DNA of 64,000 nucleotides, from positions 7,756,501 through 7,820,500 of the forward strand of contig BSBN01000140.1 of assembly GCA_027924645.1 (NCBI GenBank). Direction: 5' to 3'. This document shows, in pieces, positions 33,316-45,164 of this stretch; the first letter of the stretch is position 1, and every line of letters starts with the position of its first letter. The DNA is from Cunninghamia lanceolata (taxonomy: Eukaryota; Streptophyta; Pinopsida; Cupressales; Cupressaceae). The position numbers were made by a program, and so were the translations under genes. The notes under the pieces were generated by a model. The model did no database searches and was not told the DNA's origin. It saw nothing but the letters and a program-made list of their open reading frames with translations.

Positions 33316-34700
33316 CTAACCAAAAGATAAACAATACTCATCCAAGAAAGTTTTAATGGCTCTCGCTTCTCTTCGGCATGCCTCACCAAATAGGATGGTA
33401 TCATCTACAAATTGTTGATGAGTCACATTATCCAACCCATTTTCTACTAAGATCTCTTTCCAATTCCCTTCTCCCCTGAGTGCATTGATCCCTCTTCCTA
33501 AGGCCTCAGCCATGATGATGAATAGGAAAGGGGAGAGTGGATCTTCTTGCCTTAGGCCTCTTGTGTAGGCAAAGAAACCATGTGCTACACCATTTACCAG
33601 GATTGAAAATTTTGGGGTTGAGATGTAGCTTTTGACTCACTCCTTCCAATTGCCATAGAATCCAAATCTCTCCAATACTTCTAGCAAGAATTGCCTATCC
33701 ACTAGGTCATAATCCATTAGAATGTCTAACTTGAGGATCATGCTTGTCTCCCAGGTCTTTCTGGCCAAGTGAATTGATTCATGAGCAGTAATAATTCCTT
33801 CCACAATTGATTTCCTAGGGGCAAAACCACTATGTTCTTCCGAAATGATTGAGCCCAGAACTTCTCTAAGCTTATTGGCTTTGATTTTAGTCACTATCTT
33901 GTATACTATGTTGCATAGTGCTATCAGTCTGAAATCCCCCATTTCCTAAGGGTTCTTTTTCTTGGGATTAAAGCCAGGAAAGTGTGGTTGAAGGAACCCA
34001 GCATAGTCATCTTTCTTCTAGATTCCTCAACTGCATGTTAGTGAGATCATCCCCTACAATCTCCTAGAAGTTTTGAAAGAAGATGGCTATAAATCCATCC
34101 GATCTAGGGGCTTTGTCCAGCTTAAGTAGGAAGGTGGCAGTTCTCACTTCCTCTTTCCCAATTTGCTTGAATAGGGCCTAATTCTATTCTTCTGAGACCA
34201 CTGTGGGAATTGAGGCTAGAATTTTATCCCTTGTTTCTCTTTGATTTGGAGCTTCCTTTTTTAATACTGCCTCAAAGAACACCACTACCTCTTGATTTAC
34301 CTCTTCTATTGATTGTGTCATACTTCCATCCATCCTTTTGATTTTTGTTATTCTATTTCTACTCCTGTTGGCCATTGCTATTCTGTGGAAGTTTTTGGTG
34401 TTCCCATCTCCTTCTTTTAGCCATGTCTTCCTAGATTTTTGCCACCACTAACATTCCTCCCTTTTCAGGAGTTCTATCTATTCCTCTTTTGGTGCTTTTT
34501 CTAATTCAAAATCTTCCTCTCTCATTCCATTCCTAATTATGTGATCAGTTAGGTTGGCCATTTCGTATTCTACTCTTTCCTTTTCTTAGAAAATGTTTTT
34601 GAAGTGTGTTTTGTTCCACTTCTTTACCTTAGATTTAACAAACCCCAGTTTCTTGCTTAGTTTGAAGAGGTTGGACTGATTTACTATTTGAATTTCATCC
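33316..34700 (-). pseudogene. LINE reverse transcriptase relic
   Basis: Sense order: 34184-34375 (NRSRNRITKIKRMDGSMTQ, EVVVFFEAVLKKE) is the pre-RT segment. Then 33637-33942 reads GDFRLIALCNIVYKIVTKIK, SEEHSGFAPRKSIVEGIITA and SMILKLDILMDYDLVDRQFL, which includes the first catalytic Asp. Finally 33316-33513 has THQQFVDDTILFGEACR with the FVDD catalytic pair. These are the standard blocks of plant L1-clade reverse transcriptase. Frames change between the blocks and stops occur, so it is inactive. Confidence 0.85.
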
Positions 34701-35640
34701 CACCATCCTGCCATCAACTCCGGGAGAGTGTCATCCCTTAATCACATTCTTTCAAATTTGAAAGGGATGCCCTTGGGAGGTTCATCCAAAAGAATTGATA
34801 GCTAGACCAGAAAGTGATCAGAGCCAGAGAATGGTAAAATGGCTACTTCCACCAAGTTTTCCTATCCTTCCTAGTCCCCATCAAGTAGAAATCTATCAAG
34901 TCTTTTTGCTATATTTGTGAAACCTTTCCACCTATTTGTCCAAGTGAAGATTCCATTCTTTGTCTGCACATCTTTGAGCTAGTTGTTGTCTATGCATTCT
35001 TGAAAGTCTTACTGACATTTGTAATTCTTTGCAGACCCCCCTCTCTTCTCATCATTATTTATAGTTGCATTGAAATCACCTTCTATGATGCTTCTCTCCT
35101 CACTTAAAATTGATAATTTTCCAGTGATTTGCTGCCACACCGATCTCTTACCCAAAGTATGAATTAGGCCATACGCATTGACGATTATAGAATTTCTCAT
35201 TCGTCTGCATCAGTATGCACCTCATTATTATCCACCTCCTATCTTCCTCCATAATTTGCCCTTCTAATGTGAGTGGATTCTAGAGATTCCTAGACCCCTT
35301 GAGGCTCTCTCAACTCCACAAAAATGGCCCTTCCATTGTCTCCATTAACTAAGTCTCTTGTCACTTTCCTCTTTCCCCAATTTGGTTTCCTTTAAAAGAA
35401 GGATGTTTGCTTTTGATTGGTCAATTTGGCATTTGACCAAATGCCATTTATTAGGGGCATTGATGCCCCTAAGATTCCAGGTTATTGCCCTCATTTATCC
35501 ATGAGAAGGAATACATCCTTCCCTAATCTGAGTTTCATTTTCCCTACTACATTCACTACCATTTCTAGCTTAGCTCTATTAGATTTTGGGCCTCGCTTGC
35601 CACTCTTCTTGATGTTTGGTTTTTGACACTTTGATTGGGA
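34701..35640 (-). pseudogene. LINE endonuclease relic
   Basis: The frame at 35009-35200 contains IIVNAYGLIHTLGKRSVWQQ and IIEGDFNATINNDEKRGG: the N-x-Y-G and G-D-F-N blocks of the apurinic-type endonuclease that nicks target DNA for LINE integration. The flanks are too decayed for an intact active site. Confidence 0.75.
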
Positions 35641-37096
35641 TTTCTCCAACATCCTTTCTTCTAGTATGATTTCATCCTCACGTCCCCTCCAAATCCACTT
35701 TCAACTTCATAATCTAGCTCTTCTTCACTCTCCTCCAGGATAAAGGGGGGTTCGACCTGCTCCAAATGCCTTGACTCCATTGATGCCTCTTGAGCAATGC
35801 TATCTAATGAATTTCTTGACTTCTCTTGAGGTTTATCATTCATTTCCTCCCTTTCTAAAGCTTGCTCCTTCACCAATTCTTGCTGGCATCCTGTCGACAG
35901 CTTCCCAAAATCCAAAGGACTATACACTACCATTTCCCAGGACTTAGCCTGACCACATATCTCTATGGAAGTGGGGCTGGTACTTTGATTTTCAAGGCAT
36001 GGATCCCCTTTAACCATAAGGATATCCTTTATCAATATGCCTTCTATTAGGTCCTCAACCTTTTGAGAATCCTGTAAGCTAGGGTTTTGTTGAGATTGTT
36101 TCTCCCTACTCTCTCTTGACTGTAAATGACTCTAATTGTACATGTTGTCTTTATCTACCTTCATAAAGAGTCTGCATTCCATATTTCCATGATCCCTCGA
36201 CTTGAATATTGGGCAAAGTTTCAATTGATCTTCTCTTAGTATTGATTAGATCCAAGATTTGTCCCCCACAAGGATCTCTATCTCTTGAGGCAGGGATTGA
36301 TGAGGCTTCAATCCTATGCAGACTCTGGCATAGGCTCCCTGGCATTTGTCTTCCACTAATTTGTCGACTGAGATGAGAGTTCCCAAGGTCCTCCCAAATT
36401 CCTTAATGAAATCCTCTTCCTACTACTCTGCTAAGAGGTTATACAATCAAATCCAGACTAGCCCCTCCTCAAATTTGTGCTTGCATGGATCAAAATTGGG
36501 ATGCCATTCAATCATATGCATTCTTGAACCATCAAGGTAGTGTGGCTTGCTGTTGAGTGCTTCCCATTTTTTTGCATTTGAAGGGAATTCTAACAAAAAG
36601 AATGCCTTTGGAATTTCCGTGATCTAGACAAGGTTTCCCCATAGTCCCCAATACCATTTTTGAATGCGTTCTAACTCAATCCATCCCCCACCCCATTTAG
36701 CTAGAACCCTAGATTCCTTGAGCCTTCCAATGGATTTTTCAATTTACTTTTTATCTAGAGTAACTTGTGATCTAAACAAATTAGGGTTTGAAGTCTTACC
36801 TTTCAGATCTTTGTGATTGTGTAGTGGTTCTTCTTTGAACACCGCCTTTTCCTTTCCTTTCTAGGAGGTGTACGCTTAAAATCGTGACTCCGATTGCCTG
36901 GAGTTGTCAGGTTGGATTTTGGCACGCACACAGACCCTTCCCTCCTTGCCATGGGGAGATCTGCCATGTCACTATTGCTCATGTGGAAGTAGCCAATCGA
37001 GAGGAGCTGAGACATGGCAAGGGTCTTGCTCATTGGAGAGCTGGACTTCACAGAGAGGGGTCAGCAAGTCTTGTGGCCATTATTGTTGTGTGCTAA
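35641..37096 (-). pseudogene. LINE ORF1 relic (DUF4283 type)
   Basis: Minus-strand reading shows the DUF4283 pattern near 36400-36560 (MIEWHPNFDPCKHKFEEGLV, VDKLVEDKCQGAYARVCIGL), then a zinc-knuckle-like end near 36170-36230 (LCPIFKSRDHGNMECRLF). An acidic C-terminal tail lies at 35661-36035 (PFILEESEEELDYEVESGFG). The N-terminus near 36803-37051 is basic (FKRTPPRKERKRRCSKKN). DUF4283 proteins are the RNA-binding gag-like partner of plant LINEs. Several frame changes. Confidence 0.75.
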
Positions 37097-39190
37097 GTTG
37101 AATGTTTTGTTCAATTGACGTTGTAGTTGAGATAACCCTATGACTAGAAGGGTCGCTAGTTTCTCTTCTCCTATTGGGGTTTCTTAGATTCCACCTCTAT
37201 GTGGGTAGGTGGTTTTGATTGTTTATGTCCTCTTGTCTTTCTAGGTGTTGGATGAGTTCTTGTTGTATTTGGAGTTGTCTGGTTTCTTCTAACAATAAGA
37301 GGATGAATGGGTCTCCTTGCACGATAGAACAAATGTTTCTCTTGTGGTCTTGGATTGATCTCCTTGATCTCATCATGGATAGATCTCACCCATTCTCACT
37401 CCTAGGCAAATTTGTGAACCAAGATGGAGGTAGTTGTGTGATTACTAAGCTTAACTAGATTTAGGGTTTTGACCTAGGGTTTAGTTGACCTAGGGTTTGA
37501 CTATGTTTTGACTTGTTTTTACCTCATGATGGTATCGATGGTTTGATTGGATTGTTTAACTATGGTTATCTCATGATGGTATCTAGGGTTTGCAATTTTG
37601 TCTATTCTAGGGTTTGTATATGCATGCAAAGCTAAATGATATGCAAAACATTTTTTTGTGCTTTTTTAGTATTTTGGAAATAAAAAGTACTTTTAACCTA
37701 TGAAAGGGAAATATGTATGCAATCTAATATGATTTTCCTGATGCAATCTTAATCTACGCTTTTTTTTGGGGGTTTTCGATAGATTTGAAGTAATCTAATA
37801 TAAGAAAAGGAAATTGCTTCTTCTAATAATCTAGATCTAGAAATATGACAACAACTAATCTAACATGCAAGATCTAATTATCAAGGAAAAAGCAATGTTT
37901 TACTATTCCCAAGAGCAAATTTGGCTTTCTAATTACTATTAATTGAACAAAAAAATGAAGGAACCTGAGAGAAATGAAGATTTGTGTGACTCCACTACCC
38001 TCAGAAATCCTTGATATCAGCAACCTTGAGTCCTTTGTGGCAGGGGGAGATCCTCTTGATGACAACACGACACAAAGAAGAAAAAAGAAGCTTTAATGAA
38101 GCTTGAATGAGCTCAATGAGAGCTTTGGTTGAGCACAATGGCATAGAATGAAGTGTAACGATACTTGGTTGAACAAAGAAAGAAAAAGGCACCTTCATCA
38201 TGTGAGAGCATTTGAATGCTAAGTTGGAGAGCAAAAACTGGCAAGAGTTGTGTGCACAATGAATTTGCCTCCATTTGTGCTTGAGGGAGGGGTGTATTTA
38301 TAGGTTTGAGGAATGGGATTGATTGAGAAGTTAACTCATTTGATTGATGAGTTAACAAGCTTGATTACCTAGTGAACTCAACTAACTATGTAGTGATAAA
38401 TCAATTATAGCTTATCACTGAAGAGGAAATGGAGGTGAGGGAATGCATGAGATTGATTGAAGAATTAATTTGAGATCAAATGGAGCTAATTATGCATCTG
38501 TGGGTGCATGAAATAGTTAGCTCTATATTAGGCATAAAAAATCATGCAAACTGGAAGAAAAAAGGGTGAAAATGGAGCAAAAACAAGCGAGAAACTCACA
38601 TTTTTCCGTGGCTGTGAAAATGACAGGGTCGGCCCTTTTTCCAATAGGGTCACCCTTGGGCGACCATGGGTCACTCAGGGGAGATCCAGGCTAGACAAGA
38701 TCTTTTGTAGAAAAGCTGGTTGGGAGATGAAAGAAGAGAAGAAAAGGAGGGGTCCGACCTTCGGAAACAGTTCAGTCATGTGCAAGAATCCAAATCTCCA
38801 CTTGCATCTATAGGATCTCCCAGGCGAGATCTGGAAATAATAGGGGAGATTTGGATTGGTTGAGCGAAACTGAAAATCTAAAGTGGGAGATGGATAGGGG
38901 AGACCTCTAGGAGGCTTGTAGGGGTGCATAGGATGAAAAACATAGGGGAAAGGTGAAAACTCACCTACAAGATACCCACAAGGCTTAGGAAGAAGGTCAA
39001 AAGCTCAGAAAATACAAGTCGACAACTGTTGCAAAAAGTGTCGAAAAGTGTCACAAACGAAGAGAGAGAAATCGACAAAGAGGAAACAAAACAAGATAAG
39101 AAAGAGGACATGTCATTAAGAGGTTTTCTTCTTAAAGGACATTATTTCATGCTTACATGTACATGACAAGGATTTGAATCATCATAGGGG
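37097..39190. other. Unclassified insert within the LINE ORF1 region
   Basis: About 2.1 kb without LINE-like coding between two parts that read as ORF1 and its leader. The minus-strand frame 37171-37389 (EIKEINPRPQEKHLFYRARR) is highly charged. Repeated tagggttt/cctagggtttga words occur at 37460-37625. I could not fix ends, LTRs or a target duplication; an unidentified LTR element fragment is the likeliest explanation. Confidence 0.3.
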
Positions 39191-39742
39191 TCCTCGTGGA
39201 GGTTGTACATACTTTTTGTGCTTACAGGATGTCTTCAACTGGTCGTCCTGAGCCATTGCCTTCTTGCTATCTTCCTTGATTCGCCAATTTTCCGAAGCAT
39301 CTACTTTGGAGAAATTCTTTTCCCTGAACCACCCATGGCACCCTTGCGAGGAATTGCTCCATGAAGTTGAGTTCATGTTGTCATTCCTTTTTGAGTGCTC
39401 CCCTTGCCCTCTAGGCTTAAGATTCACATATTTATGCGCATTCCATCTCCTTGGCTATAGCCATGGAAGACCTCTCTTAGCGCCCCACGCCTTATGCCCA
39501 TTGCGCATCCCCTACTCACGGATTATGAATTTCCTTAGCTCCTTTGATCTGAAGGTCAGATGACACTTATCCACCCATCACCCTCCTAAAAAGACCCACT
39601 GTGGGATATGCTTCCCCTCCAAGGTTCATCTTCCTACTGTAAAATCCTCCCTAGAATGCCTGTCATCCTCTAGCTCACCCCATGCCTTCCCACATGGATC
39701 ACCTACTTTTTTTCGGTCTTCTTTGCCCATCGCTTCTTTTTT
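39182..39742 (-). pseudogene. LINE 5' leader or ORF1 start
   Basis: GC-richer than the surroundings, ending at the right target duplication (39743). The minus-strand frame 39182-39427 (MNLKPRGQGEHSKRNDNMNS) is basic. Position implies the LINE 5' end; coding status unsure. Confidence 0.4.
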
Positions 39743-40142
39743 TTAAAATGTCACTTATATATATAATAGTCATCACATAAATAAAAGGACAATGTGAGTT
39801 GAAAAGGGAAAAGTGCAAGGTATGCAATTTTCACTGCTATAAACAAAGAGAGGAATACAATAATATTCCTAAAATTTCGATATCATTTTAAAATGTTCTT
39901 TAAAAAATCTATGAATGGATTATTAATTTAACTCTATAATGATAACAAATAAAATATTTCTTAGGTCTACAAAATTCTATTCAAAACAAACATTTCTTGT
40001 ACTTTTTAATTTTTCATTGAGAAGGGTTTGTTTGAGGGTTTCAATTAATATCAATTAAGTAAAGTTATGTTGCTAATTTTATTTTATTTATTAATGGATT
40101 CATATTAAAAAGACTTAAAAGACTCTTACTTAAGTGATAGAA

Positions 40143-40390
40143 TTAGCAAATAAATGTTTTTGAATTTAATTGTGTTAGTTTTTCATCAATGTTTCAGATC
40201 ACACTCCATGATCCATCATAGGGTGTAGTGAGCAAGAGGAGAAAAAGTGTGATCCAATGAGAAGAGAAAGTGTGTTCCAATGAGAAGATAAAGTGTGATT
40301 CAATGATGACGAATCATGGAGTTTGATCCCAAAAGTGATGAAAAAACTAACTTAGAGTCAAATACAAAAAAACATTCATTTACCATTATA
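40143..40390. mobile_element. Foldback (MITE-like) element, copy 2 intron
   Basis: Counterpart of 6982-7205: ttagcaaataaatgttttt at the left mirrors aaaaaaacattcatttac at the right, and the central tgtgatccaatgag repeats are expanded to three. Shared position proves presence before the gene duplication. Confidence 0.6.
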
Positions 40391-40595
40391 GACTCTGAAA
40401 ATTCAATATCCTTAATTAAAACAAAATTAGTTTTTATTTTAATTATTTCTAGATCGCAAGTCCTTAAATCGCTAATTTCTTCATCCTAAAAAATTTTAGC
40501 AATCGTCAAGGAAACAACTAGAGAAATCTTCAAACATAAATATTTCCAACGCACCATAACCTTCTCTGTACTGAATTTTAGTCTGCGTTTTGTGG

Positions 40596-41348
40596 ATGGT
40601 GAAGTCGCTTCTTAGTATACCGGGCATATACAAGGATGCCGTTAACAACGAAGGCTTAACGGCTCTCGACATTGCCAGAGAAAACACGGAATACCATGAA
40701 CCTCACAAGATAATTGAAATGCTGGGTAATTATCTTTCCAAGGGCAGGCCTTTCTTGTACAGCTCTCCAAAGGTGACGAAAGAGAAACGCAAGGTTGCCA
40801 TAGATATGGTGAACAAACGATTTGACGCCAGGCGCAACACAGAATTAGTGGTAGCAGTCCTATTAGCGACAATGTCATTTACAGCCGTCTTCACCATTCC
40901 GGGTGGTTTTAAGACGGAGATACAGGGAGTCGAGGAGCACAAGTCAGGCTCTTCCCTTCCCATTAGACCCCTTTCCTTTGATATGTTTATCATTTTTAAT
41001 TGTGTGGCCTTCTTCCTGTCGTTATTTGTTGTGCGCGCATGGCACATTACTACGCCTCTTACAACGGAACATAAGTTGTCCTTCTTAGCTATCACCAATC
41101 TGATGGTTTGCTCCACCGCTGCTTTTACGACTTATGGTTTTCTGGCTGCAGTGTATACAATGCTTGAGCACAATAAACTAGCTTGGCTCGTGCTTGGGGC
41201 GTGCTTGATCAGCTACTTCTGTTGTGCTTTGGATTTCTTCAAATTGGCTACACAGTATTTAGTGAAAATGGAGAGAGTGAAGCGCCTCTGTGGTGTAAAT
41301 CTTGTCAGCTATGATCTTCTGGTGGAGTATGTGTGGATGAAACTATAA
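40596..41348 (+). pseudogene. Ankyrin gene copy 2, exon 3 (PGG domain, shortened)
   Basis: Very close to copy 1 exon 3: MVKSLLSIPGIYKDAVNNEG, AVFTIPGGFKTE and four membrane segments (FDMFIIFNCVAFFLSLFVV; LSFLAITNLMVCSTAAFTTY). The expected acceptor is destroyed (ttttgtgg|atggtg instead of ttttgtag|atggtg). A TAA at 41346-41348 cuts the tail about 40 codons early; the rest of the tail remains recognisable to about 41450. The membrane domain itself is undamaged, so a transcript starting nearby could still encode a PGG-only protein. As part of the full gene it is dead. Confidence 0.85.
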
Positions 41349-41558
41349 ATTTTAGAGTTTCTGGAGATGGTGCATAGGTGTAGTGCTATCATCCACTCCA
41401 ACTGCAATAGAAAAGGTAAGGCGAAGCTTAACAGTGGGGCCGCTGAAACGTTTAGATGCGAACTCAAAATCATTTTATTGTTAACCTGCTCAGAAGGGGA
41501 TAAAGGGCAGTTCGGTAGTGGTATTAAGGTTTGGAAAAGTTGCTTTTATAATTATTAA

Positions 41559-42540
41559 CGAGTAATTGTATAAATAATTTTTAGAAAAAAATAGAAGATA
41601 TATTTAAAAGAAGTTGATGATGTATTTATTGTGTATTATTAAAATATTTTATGCTAATTTAAAATAAAATAAGGTTTAATTTCTACAATTTTGGTTATAT
41701 GTTGCATCTTACTACGAAGTTATAATTATTTATTAACAAAGATTTAATAAATTACAAATTTTAATTATTGTTTTTAAGTTTTTATTAAATAATAAATATT
41801 CTTTGAAAATTATATTATTTAATTATTCTTTTGTTCATTATAGTATGGTATTTAGTATTTATTTTTGTAAGTGAAGTCAATATTTATAAAATCTGAATGA
41901 AAAATTATAACATATTATTGTATATTACATAAAAGATACTTGCAACATGAAATTATAATTATTTGATAATTTAAAGGAATAAATTGTCTTCACTCTTTTA
42001 TTGTTTTTCTTGTCTTGAATGATAGTTAACTCATAAAAAATATTTAAATAAACAAGTTTTTTAATGAGAGTTTAATATTAATTCTTTAAAATCTACATTG
42101 AAAGTATACATAATATTTTCTCTCATTTTATGGCCAAGACAAATAAAATTTCTTTCAACATGTTAAAAAGTTTAACTGATACTTTTGTCATTAAGAAATA
42201 GAAAAAAGAACAAAACACTTTTTATAAATTTAAATGAGTAGAATTCAATTTCAAGATCACTACTTTTGTAATATTATTAATATTTTTAAAAAAAAGTGTC
42301 TCAAAATTTTGAAGTTTTACAATTTTCTTCTTTAAGGTAAGGAATAATAGTCTTTAAACATTTAGCTATATTTCATAGTTCTTCCAAAATAAATAGATAA
42401 AGAAAAATTATTTAAATAGAATTAAAAATTTGCAAATAAAAAAAGAAATTCAAAATGATATAGTAAGAAACATGTCATGTCTCTCACAAAATTCAATAAA
42501 GATGAGTTATCCAACAATCAATTAAAAAAAAGGCTATGAT
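41559..42540. other. AT-rich spacer
   Basis: 3' flank of copy 2; very AT-rich, no frame, repeat or RNA gene recognised. Confidence 0.5.
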
Positions 42541-43925
42541 TATGTGCCTTCCCTTGCATCCCCTATCACTGATGGGGTGCCTTCATTCTCTAAATGTACT
42601 GTTCATAGTGATAACTCTTACTTGAATATTCTTCACACTAGTTGTCGTCCCAAGAGGCATGTTGCTAGTGCAAATGTTTATGCTACTCCTGCACTTGGGA
42701 GATCTACAATGCTTCTTGCTATGTCTACCCCTATGCTGGTGTTGGGGGATGAACTTTTAAAAAATAAGGAGTATTTCTTTGAGAAAGGTTTGATTTTTAA
42801 ATTTGACAAACTATGGCCATGTCTTAGAGATTTAAACCTCTAGATTTCTGAGTAGTGGTGCCCTATTACGGAGGGAAAAATTAAATTTATGGGCTTATGC
42901 TAAGGGCTTCTTTGTGGTTTCCTTTGACTCGATCTCCAATCAAAATGTGGGTTTTCATGCTCAATCTTGGTTTCAGAGCCAACATACCCTCCTTCTCAAG
43001 CCCTATGTTTCCTTGTTTAACCCTTTTACCAAGTCCTTTAATTGGTTGCCTCTTTGGATTCCCATACTGAATATCCTACTTCATTTCTAGTACTACTCTT
43101 GCTATATTGGTATTGGTAACTCTTTGGGTTATTTTATTAAGGTGGATCAAGCCACTACTTTGTTCTCTCAAACCACCTATGCATGTATTCTTATGGATTT
43201 GGACTTGTCTAAGCCTCTCCTAGCAAAGGTTGTTTTACAAGTTGCTGATCAATCTTGGAGTTAGATTTTGGCGTATGAGGGCATTCCCTTTTGTTGTAAG
43301 TGGTTCTTTTTTGTGGGTCATTTGGTGTCAGATTGCCCTCATTGATTGGATACACATTCTTCCTCATGGTGGAAGAATCATTTTAGGATCACCTTATGGT
43401 GGATGTTACCGAGGCTATTCCTGATTTTGAAGCGTTTGTGCCTCTTACTGCTACTAAGGTGGAGGTCTTTGATCTTCCTATGTTACTTTTTGTTCCTTCT
43501 CCTTCTTCAGATCGCACCTTTCTTGGAGGAGACAGTGGTGTACATCCTTATGTTCACATGGATGCCTCTTAGTGGCTGACTTCCTTGGTTAGGCATTCCT
43601 TTTCTCATGTATTGAGACCTAATAGGACGTCTAAGAGAGTATACTCGCCTCTCTCTCCTATTTCAATGGATGTAGATAATGAGGTATTTTGCATCATTGT
43701 CCAATGGTGGAAGAAACATGTATCACTCTCAGGTCAAGGGTGTACAGATTACTCGCTTGAAATCTGGTATTGTTTAGGTTGGCCCTTTAAGCTATAGATG
43801 TGTAGGTCTCATGGGTAGCTTGGTTGTATCTTTGTACAATTTCAAGACTTGTCAAAGCCAGAGGTTTGTATAGGGTTTATGGTCACTTCAAAACCAACTT
43901 AAATCTTAATAGAAATATAACCAAT
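42541..43925 (+). pseudogene. DUF4283 (LINE ORF1/gag-like) relic
   Basis: Plus-strand reading starts in 42544-42843 (MPSLASPITDGVPSF; GLIFKFDKLWPCLRDLNL). It continues through several frame changes with the DUF4283 sequence order: AYAKGFFVVSFDS, QSWFQ, FNWLPLWIP, IGNSLGYFIKVDQATTLF, DLSKPLLAKVVLQVADQSW and YEGIPFCCKW. The tail at about 43620-43800 is divergent. The pattern matches the RNA-binding gag-like protein of plant LINEs. No reverse transcriptase follows; the relic is cut by the LTR element starting at 44007. Confidence 0.7.
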
Positions 43926-44006
43926 AAATTTTTTTTAGGATAAATATAAATACCCTTAGCATTTACTATAGACATTTATTTATCAATGACAATAATGATT
44001 ACATAG

Positions 44007-45164
44007 TGTTGGAACAAACAAACAATCTCTAATCCAATTTTTAATCATCAAATCACCAAGATATGATACCAATTTGTGAGATACAAGGCTTTGACTACTA
44101 CAATATAGAAATCTAAAAATTGTATACAAATCTGAAAATAACTTGGCTTAATCCTTGAAATACCATGAAGAGATTCAACTTCTTTATGATGCTAAAATCA
44201 GCCACTCTAACATGCTTGATAAAATCACCTTAAATGAACTTATAACAATAATAACATCACCAAAAGATGGCAGCAACAAAGAGGCACAAATCAACAACAT
44301 AAGAATGCAAGATCTCACAACACAAGGTAGCAATGGAACATAAGAACAAACACATAACACAATGTTTACGTGGAGAAACCCTTGCAAGAAAAAACTCCAC
44401 CAAGAAGAGAGGCCCAAGTTGTATTATCTTCAAAACAAGATTATAATACATCCACTTCCAATCTTCTCTTCACTCTTCAATCTACTAGCACCTTGGTACT
44501 TGTAAAACTGATATATGCAACACATACATGGCAGTGTACTTATAGAAATGTTTTCCCTCTATTCAAGGTGTCCACTTTCTCTCTCCTCCAATTACCCTAC
44601 ATGCAAGCATTAAATGTTGTCATACATGCAACCACCAAGTGGCAAATACTTACCCATGCAAGGCAGGGCACCCAGGTCCAAGAATAGCATGTAAAATAAT
44701 CTTATAACATGTCATAACCATAATGGATATAGCCAACAATAAATCTTCCCAATATGGGCGCCTAGGACTAATAATAGCAACCACAACTAATAATGGGTGT
44801 CATATGTGTCATACATGCATGGAATCTTATGAGAACTTATACCTGCCTAAATCCACTTACACCACATTACATATATGACAAGTTATCATACATGCCAAAA
44901 ATAGTAGATTCCTCCAAGCAGGTTCCTACACTCATTTACTCATGAGTTTTACAATTACCAACCATAAATGTCAAGCTCCATAACTACCACCGGTAACTCC
45001 AGAACTTACCAATGTAGTAACTCGATAATTACTACCCCTGATAATTAATTGTTACCATTGCTAGTGAAACTTATACATCCCTTATGGGTATTTAAAAATT
45101 ACAAATAATACATGGAACAATACAATATTAGGATTTACAAGGTTAATGGCACCTTATCCCAACA
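44007..45164 (-). repeat. Left (3') LTR of LARD-like element 2
   Basis: 1158 bp, TGTTGGAACA...TATCCCAACA. Carries the conserved gtggag...ctccac hairpin at 44370-44400. Confidence 0.85.

Larger units (their letters stand above)
23623..39742 (-). mobile_element. LINE (L1-like, RNase H-bearing) complex in intron 2, copy 2
   Basis: One insertion event framed by the target duplication ttaaaatgtcactt (23609-23622 and 39743-39756). The empty site is in copy 1 at about 6584-6597. A T-run at 23621-23627 is the element's poly(A) tail on the minus strand. From right to left come ORF1 (DUF4283 type), endonuclease, reverse transcriptase, RNase H and a 3' UTR. A 6.3-kb LTR element (25505-31792) splits the 3' half, and about 2 kb of other sequence (37.1-39.2 kb) seems to split ORF1. 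All frames are broken. Confidence 0.8.
20011..40595 (+). other. Intron 2 of ankyrin gene copy 2 (about 20.6 kb)
   Basis: Matches copy 1 intron 2 in two blocks (20011-23622 and about 39751-40595) separated by a LINE complex. Lacks the tRNA-bearing element: the empty site reads gtaatataggaagtaagc at about 21924-21943. Decayed gag-like debris recurs at about 20825-21930. The 3' splice site is mutated: copy 1 has ttttgtag, here ttttgtgg. Confidence 0.75.
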
